From Histomonas meleagridis (taxonomy: Eukaryota; Parabasalia; Tritrichomonadida; Dientamoebidae), in contig WSYJ01000052.1 in assembly GCA_020186115.1 (NCBI GenBank), positions 310,001-374,000 of the forward strand: a stretch of DNA of 64,000 bases, written 5' to 3'. Each line of letters starts with the position of its first letter. The stretch's first letter is position 1. Positions 1-10,968 of this stretch are shown piece after piece. The notes under the pieces were generated by a model. The model saw only the letters and a list, made by a program, of their open reading frames with translations. It searched no databases and was not told the DNA's origin. The position numbers and the translations under genes were made by a program.

Positions 1-1
1 A

Positions 2-661
2 GGATTTGAAAATTTGTATCAATTATCAAATCTATTTCCAGAAATCAGGTTTGGAGTAGTTCCAATGGAAACATGGTTACTTCTATCACGTGACAAATTG
101 TTTGATAACGTTGAATTCAAACGTTGAAATATTTCAGCGAGGAAATACCTGAAATTATCGAAAATGAAAGTGTCCAAAAAATTGTTGGGTTAACTTACAA
201 AGATTTCATAGAAAGCGAGAGCTACGATGCAGTCGTTCTCTCCTCACCAGAATTTGGTCCAAAAGAAGTTTTCCAAATTTCCCTCGAAAACGCCGATGAA
301 GTGGCAAAAAGTGGCAACGATAAAATAAAGTTTGGAATTTTGGATCCGATACGAAACGCTTCACCTTTAGGTTTTCCTGTTTTTGTGCAAAGGCCACACA
401 TCGAAATATTTCCAAGAGGATCTAAGAATGCTATCCTTAATGAATCGAGGTGGATTTTTGAGGTTTTTGAATGATTGCTCAACATCAAAAATTGATCTCG
501 ATATCCCTGAATTGACAAAGGAAGAGGCATTAAGGGAAACAGACGAACTAGCTCCGAAATATGAGTTACTACCAGAGAACATTAAACAGAAAATACAGAA
601 ATATGTGGAAACAAAATTGGCAAAATTAACAAATTTGAATCCTTTTGCTGTAATTTTGTAA
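2..661 (+). pseudogene. PDI-like (thioredoxin-fold) pseudogene, 5' end outside window
   Basis: Three successive reading frames together spell one thioredoxin-fold protein of the protein disulfide isomerase type. Frame 2 is open from the window edge to 123 (FENLYQLSNLFPEIRFG). Frame 1 covers about 118-440 and contains VQKIVGLTYKDFI and HIEIFPRGSKN, which match the start and the cis-Pro/GSK end of a PDI a'-type domain. Frame 2 resumes at about 440-661 with a charged helical tail. The segment where PDI carries the CGHC active site reads SPEFGPKE, so the redox cysteines are gone. Two frame changes (near 120 and 430-450) plus the missing active site point to a dead copy. PDI enzymes normally act in the ER lumen on disulfides; this copy probably makes nothing. 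The family call is inferred from motif order. Confidence 0.55.
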
Positions 662-1148
662 AAATTCATTTGTAAGTGTTTACTTATATATAAATTTTCT
701 AATTGAGGATGTAGTTCGGAAGATTTGGCAAAAAAGTATCAAATCATTTGATGAAATAAAAAAGAAATCAAAAGATTCATTCTTTAAGATTTTTTAAAAA
801 TAACCATATGTTTATCACCTATAAGATATATTCTTTAAAACTACATACGCAGAATGAAAAATAAAATTGATAAAAAAATCAATCATAACAATTCGTTTGT
901 ATGCATGGGCTGATATATTTTATTATATCTTTTCCTAAATGTATCACTTTTGATCAAACTTAATAAATTATTTTCTCGTTCATCATGTCTATATTTTCAA
1001 CATCTCAAACTACCTTCATCTTTTAAAATTATGAAAATAAATTCATGATAACCATTAATTTTATTCTTTAATTTTTATATTAAGATTTTACATGAGTCAC
1101 GATGACTATTTAAGCGAGTTATTCTTGACAATTATTATAATATTATTC
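662..1148. other. AT-rich intergenic stretch
   Basis: No coding pattern, RNA gene or clear repeat is seen. It separates the PDI relic from the 3' end of the minus-strand ankyrin array. Confidence 0.6.
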
Positions 1149-1244
1149 TCAACAAAACATACATTTATTTGGTAATTTTTCACGAATTAATTGAACAATT
1201 TCGACATGAGAATTTTTTGCTGCCAACTTGAGCGAAGTTTCAAA
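1149..1244 (-). other. Terminal ankyrin module with in-frame stop, array 1
   Basis: The last module reads FETSLKLAAKNSHVEIVQLI followed by REKLPNKCMFC and a TGA at 1149-1151. It keeps the ankyrin pattern, differs from all internal units, has no downstream spacer and stops in the ankyrin frame. This is what the C-terminal end of a long ankyrin protein should look like. Confidence 0.6.
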
Positions 1245-4200
1245 TAAATTTAATAATTTCCAAATATTTTTTCTGAGTTTTAAACAATATAAATAAATAT
1301 AATTCAGAATAATTTAACATCTTTTGCCATAATATCAATTCCTTCTTGTTCAAGAAGTAATTTAACGATTTCTGTATGACCATTTTCAGATGCAAACATA
1401 AGTGCTGTTTTAAATAATTTAAATAACTTCCAAATATCATCTTGAAATATTAAATTATTAAAAGAAAAATAAAATAAAAGAAATAAATATCTTTATCATT
1501 AATATCAATTTCTTCTTGTTCAAGAAGTAATTTAACGATTTCTGTATGACCATTTTCAGATGCATGCATAAGTGCTGTTTTAAATAATTTAAATAACTTC
1601 CAAATATCATCTTGAAATATTAAATTATTAAAAGAAAAATAAAATAAAAGAAATAAATATCTTTATCATTAATATCAATTCTTTCTTGTGAAAGAAGTAA
1701 TTTAACTATTTCAATGTAACCATTAGTAGATGACCATATTAAAGATGTAGATAATAATATGAAAAAATTCCAAATATTTTTAATGGATGCCAAATAATTA
1801 AAATAGATAATAATAGATAAAATCTAATGTCTTTAGCATTAATATCAATTCCTTTATGCATAAGAAGCTTTTTAGCAATAAAACTGTAACCATTCCGAGA
1901 TGCATAAATAAGAGCTGTGGAAAACAAATTATATTAATTCCAAAAATTATTTTGTTATCCAATATGATTAAAATAAATTTTATCTTTAGCATTAATATCA
2001 ATTCTTTCTTGTTCAAGAAGTAATTTAACGATTTCTATATAACCTTTATTAGTTGCATATATAAGTGCTGTTTGAAATACTTTAAATAATTTTCAAATAT
2101 TATTTTAAAATATCAAATTATTATGTAAAATATCTTATAATATAAATATGCTGATTTCAGATTAATATCAATTCCTTGAGCAATAAGTATATTAATAATT
2201 TCAATGTTTCTAATATCTATTGCATAAATAAGTAATGAGTTGTATATTTAGATGAAACTTCAAATATTTTATTGAAATCCAATTTGATTTAATTAAATTT
2301 TATATAAAAACAAATAAATATTTATATCATTGATATCAAATCCTTCGTGTTCAAGAAGTAATTTTAAGATTTCAAAGTAACCTTTTTCCAACGATATAAT
2401 AAGTGATGTATATAATAATTTAAATAAATTTTATCATTAGTATTAATATCAATTCCTTCTTTTTCAAGAAGTAATTTAACAATTTCTGTATGACCTTTTT
2501 CCGATGATATTATAAGTGCTGTTTTATATAATTTAAATAATTTCCAAATATCATCTTGAAATATTAAATTATTAAAAGAAAAATAAAATAAAAGAAATAA
2601 ATATCTTTATTATTAATATCAATTCCTTCTTTTTCAAGAAGTAATTTAACAATTTCTGTATGACCTTTTTCCAATGATATTATAAGTGCTGTATTAAATA
2701 ATTGAAATAATTTCCAAATATTATTTTGAAATATAAAATTATTAAAATAAATACCAAATAAAGAATTTAAATATTTTGAGCATTAATATCAATTCCTTCT
2801 TGTTCAAGAAGTAATTTAACAATTTCTGTATAACCCTTTTCAGATGCATAAATAAGTGCTGTTTTAAATAATTGAAATAATTTCCAAATATTATTTTGAA
2901 ATATAAAATTATTAAAATAAATACCAAATAAAGAATTTAAATATTTTGAGCATTAATATCAATTCCTTCTTGTTCAAGAAGTAATTTAACAATTTCTGTA
3001 TGACCTTTTTCCAATGATACTATAAGTGCTGTATTCAATAATTTAAATAATTTCGAAATATTATTTTGAAATATAAAATTATTAAAATAAATTATAAATA
3101 AAACAAGTGAATATTTTTAGCATTAATATCAATTCCTTCTTGTTCTAGAAGTAATTTAACAATTTCTGTATAACCCTTTTCAGATGCATAAATAAGTGCT
3201 GTATTAAATAATTGAAATAATTTCCAAATATTATTTTGAATTTCCAAATTATTAAAATAAATTTTATCATTAGCATTAATATCAATTCCTTCTTTTTCAA
3301 GAAGTAATTTAACAATTTCTGTATGACCTTTTTCCAATGATATTATAAGTGCTGTATTAAATAATTGAAATGATTTCCAAATATTATTTTGAAATATAAA
3401 ATTATTAAAATAAATTTTATCATTAGTATTAATATCAATTCCTTCTTGTTCAAGAAGTAATTTAACAATTTCTGTATGACCTTTTTCCAATGATACTATA
3501 AGTGCTGTATTCAATAATTTAAATAATTTCCAAATATTATTTTGAAATATAAAATTATTAAAATAAATATCAAATAAAACAAATAAATATCTTTAGCATT
3601 AATATCAATTCCTTCTTGTTCAAGAAGTAATTTAACAATTTCTGTATAACCCTTTTCAGATGCATAAATAAGTGCTGTATTAAATAATTGAAATAATTTC
3701 CAAATATTATTTTGAAATATAAAATTATTAAAATAAATTCTAAATAAAACAAATAAATATTTTTAGCATTAATATCAATTCCTTCTTGTTCAAGAAGTAA
3801 TTTAACAATTTCTGTATGACCTTTTTCCAATGATATTATAAGTGCTGTACCAAATATTATTTTGAAATATAAAATTATTAAAATAAATACCAAATAAAAC
3901 AAATAAATACTTTGAGCATTATCATTAATTCCTTCTTGTTCTAGAAGTAATTTAACAATTTCTGTATAACCCTTTGCAGATGCATAAATAAGTGCTGTAT
4001 TAAATAATTGAAATAATTTCCAAATATTATTTTAAAATTTCAAATTATTAAAATAAATTTTATCATTAGTATTAATATCAATTCCTTCTTGTTCAAGAAG
4101 TAATTTAACAATTTCTGTATAACCCTTTGCAGATGCATAAATAAGTGCTGTATTAAATAATTGAAATAATTTCCAAATATTATTTTAAAATTTCAAATTA

Positions 4201-7200
4201 TTAAAATAAATTTTATCATTAGTATTAATATCAATTCCTTCTTTTTCAAGAAGTAATTTAACAATTTCTGTATAACCCTTTTCAGATGCATAAATAAGTG
4301 CTGTATTAAATAATTGAAATAATTTCCAAATATTATTTTGAAATATAAAATTATTAAAATAAATACCAAATAAAGAATTTAAATATTTTGAGCATTAATA
4401 TCAATTCCTTCTTGTTCTAGAAGTAATTTAACAATTTCTGTATAACCCTTTTCAGATGCATAAATAAGTGCTGTTTTAAATAATTGAAATAATTTCCAAA
4501 TATTATTTTAAAATTTCAAATTATTAAAATAAATTTTATCATTAGTATTAATATCAATTCCTTCTTGTTCAAGAAGTAATTTAACAATTTCTGTATAACC
4601 CTTTTCAGATGCATACATAAGTGATGTTTTAAATAATTGAAATAATTTCCAAATATTATTTTGAAATATAAAATTATTAAAATAAATTCTTAATAAAACA
4701 AATAAATATTTTTAGCATTATTATCAATTCCTTCTTGTTCTAGAAGGAATTTAACAATTTCTGTACGACCATTAAAAGATGCCCACATAAGTGCTGTTTC
4801 AAATAATTGAAATAATTTCCAAATATTATTTTGAATTTCCAAATTATTAAAATAAATTCTAAGCAAAACAAGTGAATATCTTTATAATTAATATCAATTC
4901 TTTCTTTTTCAAGAAGTAATTTAACAATTTCTGTATGACCTTTTTCCAATGATATTATAAGTGCTGTACCAAATATTATTTTGAAATATAAAATTATTAA
5001 AATAAATTCTAAATAAAACAAATAAATACTTTGAGCATTAATATCAATTCCTTCTTTTTCAAGAAGTAATTTAACAATTTCTGTATAACCCTTTTCAGAT
5101 GCATAAATAAGTGCTGTATTAAATAATTGAAATAATTTCCAAATATTATTTTGAAATATTCCAAAATTATTAAAATAAATTCTAAATAAAACAAATAAAT
5201 ATTTTTAGTATTAATATCAATTCCTTCTTGTTCTAGAAGGAATTTAACAATTTCTGTATAACCCTTTTCAGATGCATAAATAAGTGCTGTATTAAATAAT
5301 TGAAATAATTTCCAAATATTATTTTAAAATTTCAAATTATTAAAATAAATTTTATCATTAGTATTAATATCAATTCCTTCTTTTTCAAGAAGTAATTTAA
5401 CAATTTCTGTATAACCCTTTTCAGATGCATAAATAAGTGCTGTTTTAAATAATTGAAATAATTTCCAAATATTATTTTGAAATATAAAATTATTAAAATA
5501 AATTCTTAATAAAACAAATAAATATTTTTAGCATTATTATCAATTCCTTCTTGTTCTAGAAGGAATTTAACAATTTCTGTACGGCCATTAAAAGATGCCC
5601 ACATAAGTGCTGTTTCAAATAATTGAAATAATTTCCAAATATTATTTTGAATTTCCAAATTATTAAAATAAATTCTAAGCAAAACAAGTGAATATCTTTA
5701 TTATTAATATCAATTCCTTCTTTTTCAAGAAGTAATTTAACAATTTCTGTATAACCCTTTGCAGATGCATACATAAGTGATGTATTAAATAATTTAAATA
5801 ATTTCCAAATATTATTTTGAAATATTCCAAAATTATTAAAATAAATTCTAAATAAAACAAATAAATATTTTTAGTATTAATATCAATTCCTTCTTGTTCA
5901 AGAAGTAATTTAACAATTTCTGTATAACCCTTTGCAGATGCATAAATAAGTGCTGTATTAAATAATTGAAATAATTTCCAAATATTATTTTAAAATTTCA
6001 AATTATTAAAATAAATTTTATCATTAGTATTAATATCAATTCCTTCTTTTTCAAGAAGTAATTTAACAATTTCTGTATTACCATTCATAGATGCATACAT
6101 AAGTGCTGTATTAAATAATTGAAATAATTTCCAAATATTATTTTGAAATATAAAATTATTAAAAAAAATTCCAAATAAAGAATTTAAATATTTTTAGTAT
6201 TAATATCAATTCCTTCTTGTTCTAGAAGGAATTTAACAATTTCTGTATAACCCTTTTCAGATGCATAAATAAGTGCTGTATTAAATAATTGAAATAATTT
6301 CCAAATATTATTTTAAAATTTCAAATTATTAAAACAAATTTTATCATTAGCATTAATATCAATTCCTTCTTTTTCAAGAAGTAATTTAACAATTTCTGTA
6401 TTACCATTCATAGATGCATACATAAGTGCTGTATTAAATAATTGAAATAATTTCCAAATATTATTTTGAAATATAAAATTATTAAAATAAATTCTAAATA
6501 AAACAAATAAATATTTTTAGTATTAATATCAATTCCTTCTTGTTCAAGAAGTAATTTAACAATTTCTGTATAACCCTTTGCAGATGCATAAATAAGTGCT
6601 GTATTAAATAATTGAAATAATTTCCAAATATTATTTTAAAATTTCAAATTATTAAAATAAATTTTATCATTAGTATTAATATCAATTCCTTCTTTTTCAA
6701 GAAGTAATTTAACAATTTCTGTATAACCCTTTTCAGATGCATAAATAAGTGCTGTTTTAAATAATTGAAATAATTTCCAAATATTATTTTAAAATTTCAA
6801 ATTATTAAAATAAATTTTATCATTAGTATTAATATCAATTCCTTCTTGTTCAAGAAGTAATTTAACAATTTCTGTATAACCCTTTTCAGATGCATAAATA
6901 AGTGCTGTTTTAAATAATTGAAATAATTTCCAAATATTATTTTGAAATATAAAATTATTAAAATAAATACCAAATAAAGAATTTAAATATTTTGAGCATT
7001 AATATCAATTCCTTCTTGTTCAAGAAGTAATTTAACAATTTCTGTATGACCTTTTTCCAATGATACTATAAGTGCTGTATTCAATAATTTAAATAATTTC
7101 CAAATATTATTTTGAAATATAAAATTATTAAAATAAATATCAAATAAAACAAATAAATATCTTCAGCATTAATATCAATTTCTTCTTGTTCTAGAAGTAA

Positions 7201-8560
7201 TTTAACAATTTCTGTATAACCCTTTTCAGATGCATAAATAAGTGCTGTTTTAAATAATTGAAATAATTTCCAAATATTATTTTGAAATATAAAATTATTA
7301 AAATAAATACCAAATAAAGAATTTAAATATTTTGAGCATTAATATCAATTCCTTCTTGTTCAAGAAGTAATTTAACAATTTCTGTATGACCTTTTTCCAA
7401 TGATACTATAAGTGCTGTATTCAATAATTTAAATAATTTCCAAATATTATTTTGAAATATAAAATTATTAAAATAAATATCAAATAAAACAAATAAATAT
7501 CTTCAGCATTAATATCAATTTCTTCTTGTTCTAGAAGTAATTTAACAATTTCTGTATAACCCTTTTCAGATGCATACATAAGTGCTGTTTTAAATAATTG
7601 AAATAATTTCCAAATATTATTTTGAAATATAAAATTATTAAAATAAATTCTAAATAAAACAAATAAATATTTTTAGCATTAATATCAATTTCTTCTTGTT
7701 CTAGAAGGAATTTAACAATTTCTGTATAACCCTTTGCAGACGCTTTCATAAGTGCTGTAAAAAATAATTTAAATAATTTCCAAATATTATTTTGAAATAT
7801 AAAATTATTAAAATAAATACCAAATAAAGAATTTAAATATTTTGAGCATTAATATCAATTCCTTCTTTTTCAAAAAGTAATTTAACAATTTCTGTATGAC
7901 CTTTTTCCAATGATATTATAAGTGCTGTATTAAATAATTGAAATAATTTCCAAATATTATTTTGAAATATAAAATTATTAAAATAAATATTAAATAAAAC
8001 AAATAAATATCTTCAGCATTAATATCAATTCCTTCTTGTTCAAGAAGTAATTTAACTATTTTTGTATGACCTTTTTCAGACGCTTTCATAAGTGCTGTAA
8101 AAAATAATTGAAATAATTTCCAAATATTATTTTGAAATATAAAATTATTAAAATAAATATCAAATAAAACAAATAAATATCTTCAGCATTAATATCAATT
8201 CCTTCTTGTTCAAGAAGTAATTTAACAATTTCTGTATGACCTTTTTCAGACGCTTTCATAAGTGCTGTAAAAAATAATTGAAATAATTTCCAAATATTAT
8301 TTTGAAATATAAAATTATTAAAAAAAATTCCAAATAAAGAATTTAAATATTTTTAGTATTAATATCAATTCCTTCTTGTTCAAGAAGTAATTTAACAATT
8401 TCTGTATAACCCTTTTCAGATGCATAAATAAGTGCTGTATTAAATAATTGAAATAATTTCCAAATATTATTTTAAAATTTCAAATTATTAAAACAAATTT
8501 TATCATTAGCATTAATATCAATTCCTTCTTGTTCAAGAAAGTATTTTACAATTTCAACAT
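1149..8560 (-). repeat. Array of about 45 ankyrin modules with spacers (array 1)
   Basis: Minus-strand tandem array directly downstream of the DUF3447 reading frame at 8472-9695. Each unit holds an open ankyrin module of the type TALIYASEKGYTEIVKLL followed by EQEGIDINAK, then an AT-rich spacer of about 50-75 bases. Using the plus-strand landmark caatt(c/t) I counted 45 units from 1337 to 8520. Most steps are 170 bp; a second class is 153 bp, with single 150-, 168-, 173- and 113-bp steps. The 153-bp units keep the ankyrin frame open through the spacer, as in the three-module run at 3092-3514. The 170-bp units shift it and usually meet a stop. The units nearest the 3' end (1337-2338) are the most diverged and the central ones the most alike. 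The array closes with a distinct ankyrin module and stop at 1149-1244. Confidence 0.9.
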
Positions 8561-9695
8561 TACCTGATTTTGTAGAGTATATTAAAAAATTTGTATTTTG
8601 ATTATTTATATGAAGATATTTAATAAGGAATAAATTTCCTATTTTTATTTCTTTTAAAATATTTTTATCATCATATTGTATTCCTTCTCCTTCCAAAAAT
8701 AATAAAAGTTCGTAATTACCACTAGTAATACAGATTTTTTGGAAATAATTAAGCATTGTTTTATCAGCTTGGTTTGATTTATCAATAATTTTATTTTCAT
8801 AAAGATATTTAAATATATCATTTTGATGAAATTTAATTGCAGTTTTATCTACATCTTCTAATGATGAATGATTTTGTTCACATAAATGAAATATTTCTAG
8901 ATTTCCACCTGCAACTGCATATTTACCTGTATTTATTACATTTGCATTATTCATAAGTAAATATTTAAAACATTGAACTGATCCAAAAAATGCTGCATAA
9001 TCAATTAATGTAACATTTACTTTATTAACAAAATCACATCTTTCATAAATTGATGGTTCTATTATTTGATTAAAATCAAATTTTGGTTGTGATGATATTT
9101 CTTGAAGTTTTTCTATTTCATCATTACGAATGATTTTTGCTATTTCATTTGGATTATGTCCTTCTTTAACATATTGCTTATGAAGTTCAAAATCATTCGT
9201 TGAAAGTTTTTCTATGTTTTTCAAGAAATTTTTTTCTGCTCGTTGAAATTTTTTGGGTTTTATATTTTTATGGTAATGAATAAAATAATTAGTTCGTTTA
9301 ATTGTTAAAATATTTGCTTTAGTTAAATTTTGTTGAATCAATATATTATATATATAATATGCTTCTTGCTTTTCCATTTTCGATATGTAATTTGAAAAAA
9401 TTGTAATGATTTTAGGTATATTTTCATTTATTTCATCTTCTTTCATTTGAATTAATTGTAAAAATTTTAAGTATATATCAAATTCATTCTTTCTTGAACA
9501 GAATACAAAATAAATCAATTTACAAATGACAATATTAAATGTATATGGATAATTCGATTCAAATTTTTGCAATATTTGTTGAACTGAAAAATCAAGGTTT
9601 TCATCAGATAAGCCCATGATGATTTTTTGGAGTTCAATAAGTAATTCCAAGTAGGAGTATTTATTTTCTTTTTCTGGGGGATTGGGATCTTGCAT
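8472..9695 (-). CDS. DUF3447/ankyrin-repeat protein, N-terminal part (gene 1)
   Basis: Open frame of 407 codons from ATG at 9693-9695. An N-terminal helical region (residues 1 to about 180) is shared with the two other DUF3447 genes in this window. It is followed by LHKQYVKEGHNPNEIAKIIR and the DUF3447 hallmark segment TLIDYAAFFGSVQCFKYLL, then GKYAVAGG and ankyrin-like repeats. The frame ends inside the first 153-bp-class spacer (NDKICFNNLKF, stop). DUF3447 ankyrin proteins form large trichomonad families, presumed protein-binding; the cellular role is unknown. The ankyrin array 1149-8560 continues immediately downstream on the same strand, so the real gene may span 1149-9695 if the spacers are removed from the RNA. 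As it stands the sequence supports only this 407-residue product. Confidence 0.85.
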   Translation of the reverse strand: MQDPNPPEKENKYSYLELLIELQKIIMGLSDENLDFSVQQILQKFESNYPYTFNIVICKLIYFVFCSRKNEFDIYLKFLQLIQMKEDEINENIPKIITIFSNYISKMEKQEAYYIYNILIQQNLTKANILTIKRTNYFIHYHKNIKPKKFQRAEKNFLKNIEKLSTNDFELHKQYVKEGHNPNEIAKIIRNDEIEKLQEISSQPKFDFNQIIEPSIYERCDFVNKVNVTLIDYAAFFGSVQCFKYLLMNNANVINTGKYAVAGGNLEIFHLCEQNHSSLEDVDKTAIKFHQNDIFKYLYENKIIDKSNQADKTMLNYFQKICITSGNYELLLFLEGEGIQYDDKNILKEIKIGNLFLIKYLHINNQNTNFLIYSTKSGNVEIVKYFLEQEGIDINANDKICFNNLKF

Positions 9696-9744
9696 TTATT
9701 TTCTTTTTCTGGAAATAAAAAATTAACAGCAAATCTTGTGCGTC

Positions 9745-10622
9745 ACTTTTTCGAAAAAAGAATTTTTCGAAATTTTCAATTTCTTCTTCAAAATAATGGA
9801 ACTAATGTTAATGTAAAAGATATTTTTCAATTTTTTTGATGTTAATATTTTACAAAAATATTCGGAATATATTTAAATTATTTAATACTCCACTTATAGT
9901 TGCATCTATATGTGATAATGATGAAATTGTTAAAATACTTCTTCAACAAAAAGGAATTGATGTTAATGCTAAAGATCTTTTTTTGTTTCATTTAATGTTT
10001 TATTAATTAATTTAATATTTTCATTAAACATTTAAAAATTATTTGATACAGCACTTTTACATGCATCTTTCAAGGATAATGTAGGTGTTGTTGGGTCACT
10101 TCTTAAATTTGAAGGAATTGATGTTAATGCAAAAAATATTAATTTATGAGATTGAATATTTTATTGAATAATTTGATATTTTTATCAAAGAATTGGAAAT
10201 TATTTAAATAATTTGATATTGCTCTCCATCTTGCAGCTGAAGAAGACAATTCAGTAATTGTTGAATTACTTGTTAAACATAAGAAAATTGATGTTAATGC
10301 TAAAAATATATTTCTGTTTATTTTATATGTAAATAAATATTTCGATGTTTCATGATGAAATTTGGAATTTATTCAAATTATTTGATACACCACTTATTAT
10401 GGCAAATATAAGTGATAATGATGATTTGGTTGTATTACTTCTAATCAATAAAAATATCAATATAAACACTAAAAATATTCATATGTATTGGTTAAAATTT
10501 TATTAAATAATTTGATATTTTATTTAAATATTTGGAATTTATGTAATTAATTTTTTACACCTCTTCTGATTGCAAAGGCTAATGAAAATGATATCGTCGA
10601 TTTGATTAAGGGGTATAAATAA
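9745..10622 (+). pseudogene. Headless ankyrin array (array 4), divergent from gene 1
   Basis: Four spacer-bearing ankyrin modules and a terminal one lie on the plus strand: TPLIVASICDNDEIVKILL, TALLHASFKDNVGVVGSLL, FDIALHLAAEEDNSVIVELL, TPLIMANISDNDDLVVLLL and TPLLIAKANENDIVDLI, the last followed by KGYK and TAA at 10620-10622. A partial module (FLLQNNGTNVNVKDIF) precedes them near 9780. The module steps are about 161, 170 and 170 bp. The spacers carry stops, but every module is free of stops and frameshifts although the array is far more diverged than arrays 1-3. No DUF3447 head is present: the array begins about 50 bases from the start codon of the opposite-strand gene 1. It is probably a truncated gene, or the exon-like tail of one. 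Confidence 0.6.
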
Positions 10623-10968
10623 AAACACTCACTTCCTTAAATATTACTTTTTTATGTTGAAGTCATACATTTAATTAGTGAGTTTTTAACTTAATACTTA
10701 TACTGATTGACTAAAGTATAATCTTAACGTACATTTTCCAAATTTCAAAAACGGCCCCGAGAAATGGCGGGAAAAGAATCAGGAAAATCACATAAACAAT
10801 TTATTTCCGTTTTTTATATGAGGCTTACAAAATTATTTAATAATCGCTATCAATCATAATTTTTTTAGAATAAATTGATTCAGGAAAAAAACCAGAAAGA
10901 TTGAAGAAGTTGTTTTGAATTTAAACCTTTTCATATGTTTTTCACATAACATTTCCGTTTCATAACAG

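Noticed and set aside
3570-7749. Minus-strand frames containing YLFYLEFILIILYFKIIFG as membrane proteins
   Set aside because: The hydrophobic text is the spacer read in the ankyrin frame, and each frame stops after one or two units. They are not independent genes.
1149-8560. CRISPR-like or satellite array
   Set aside because: The units encode ankyrin repeats, the repeats are not short palindromic direct repeats with unique spacers, and no cas genes exist. It is a tandem protein-module array.
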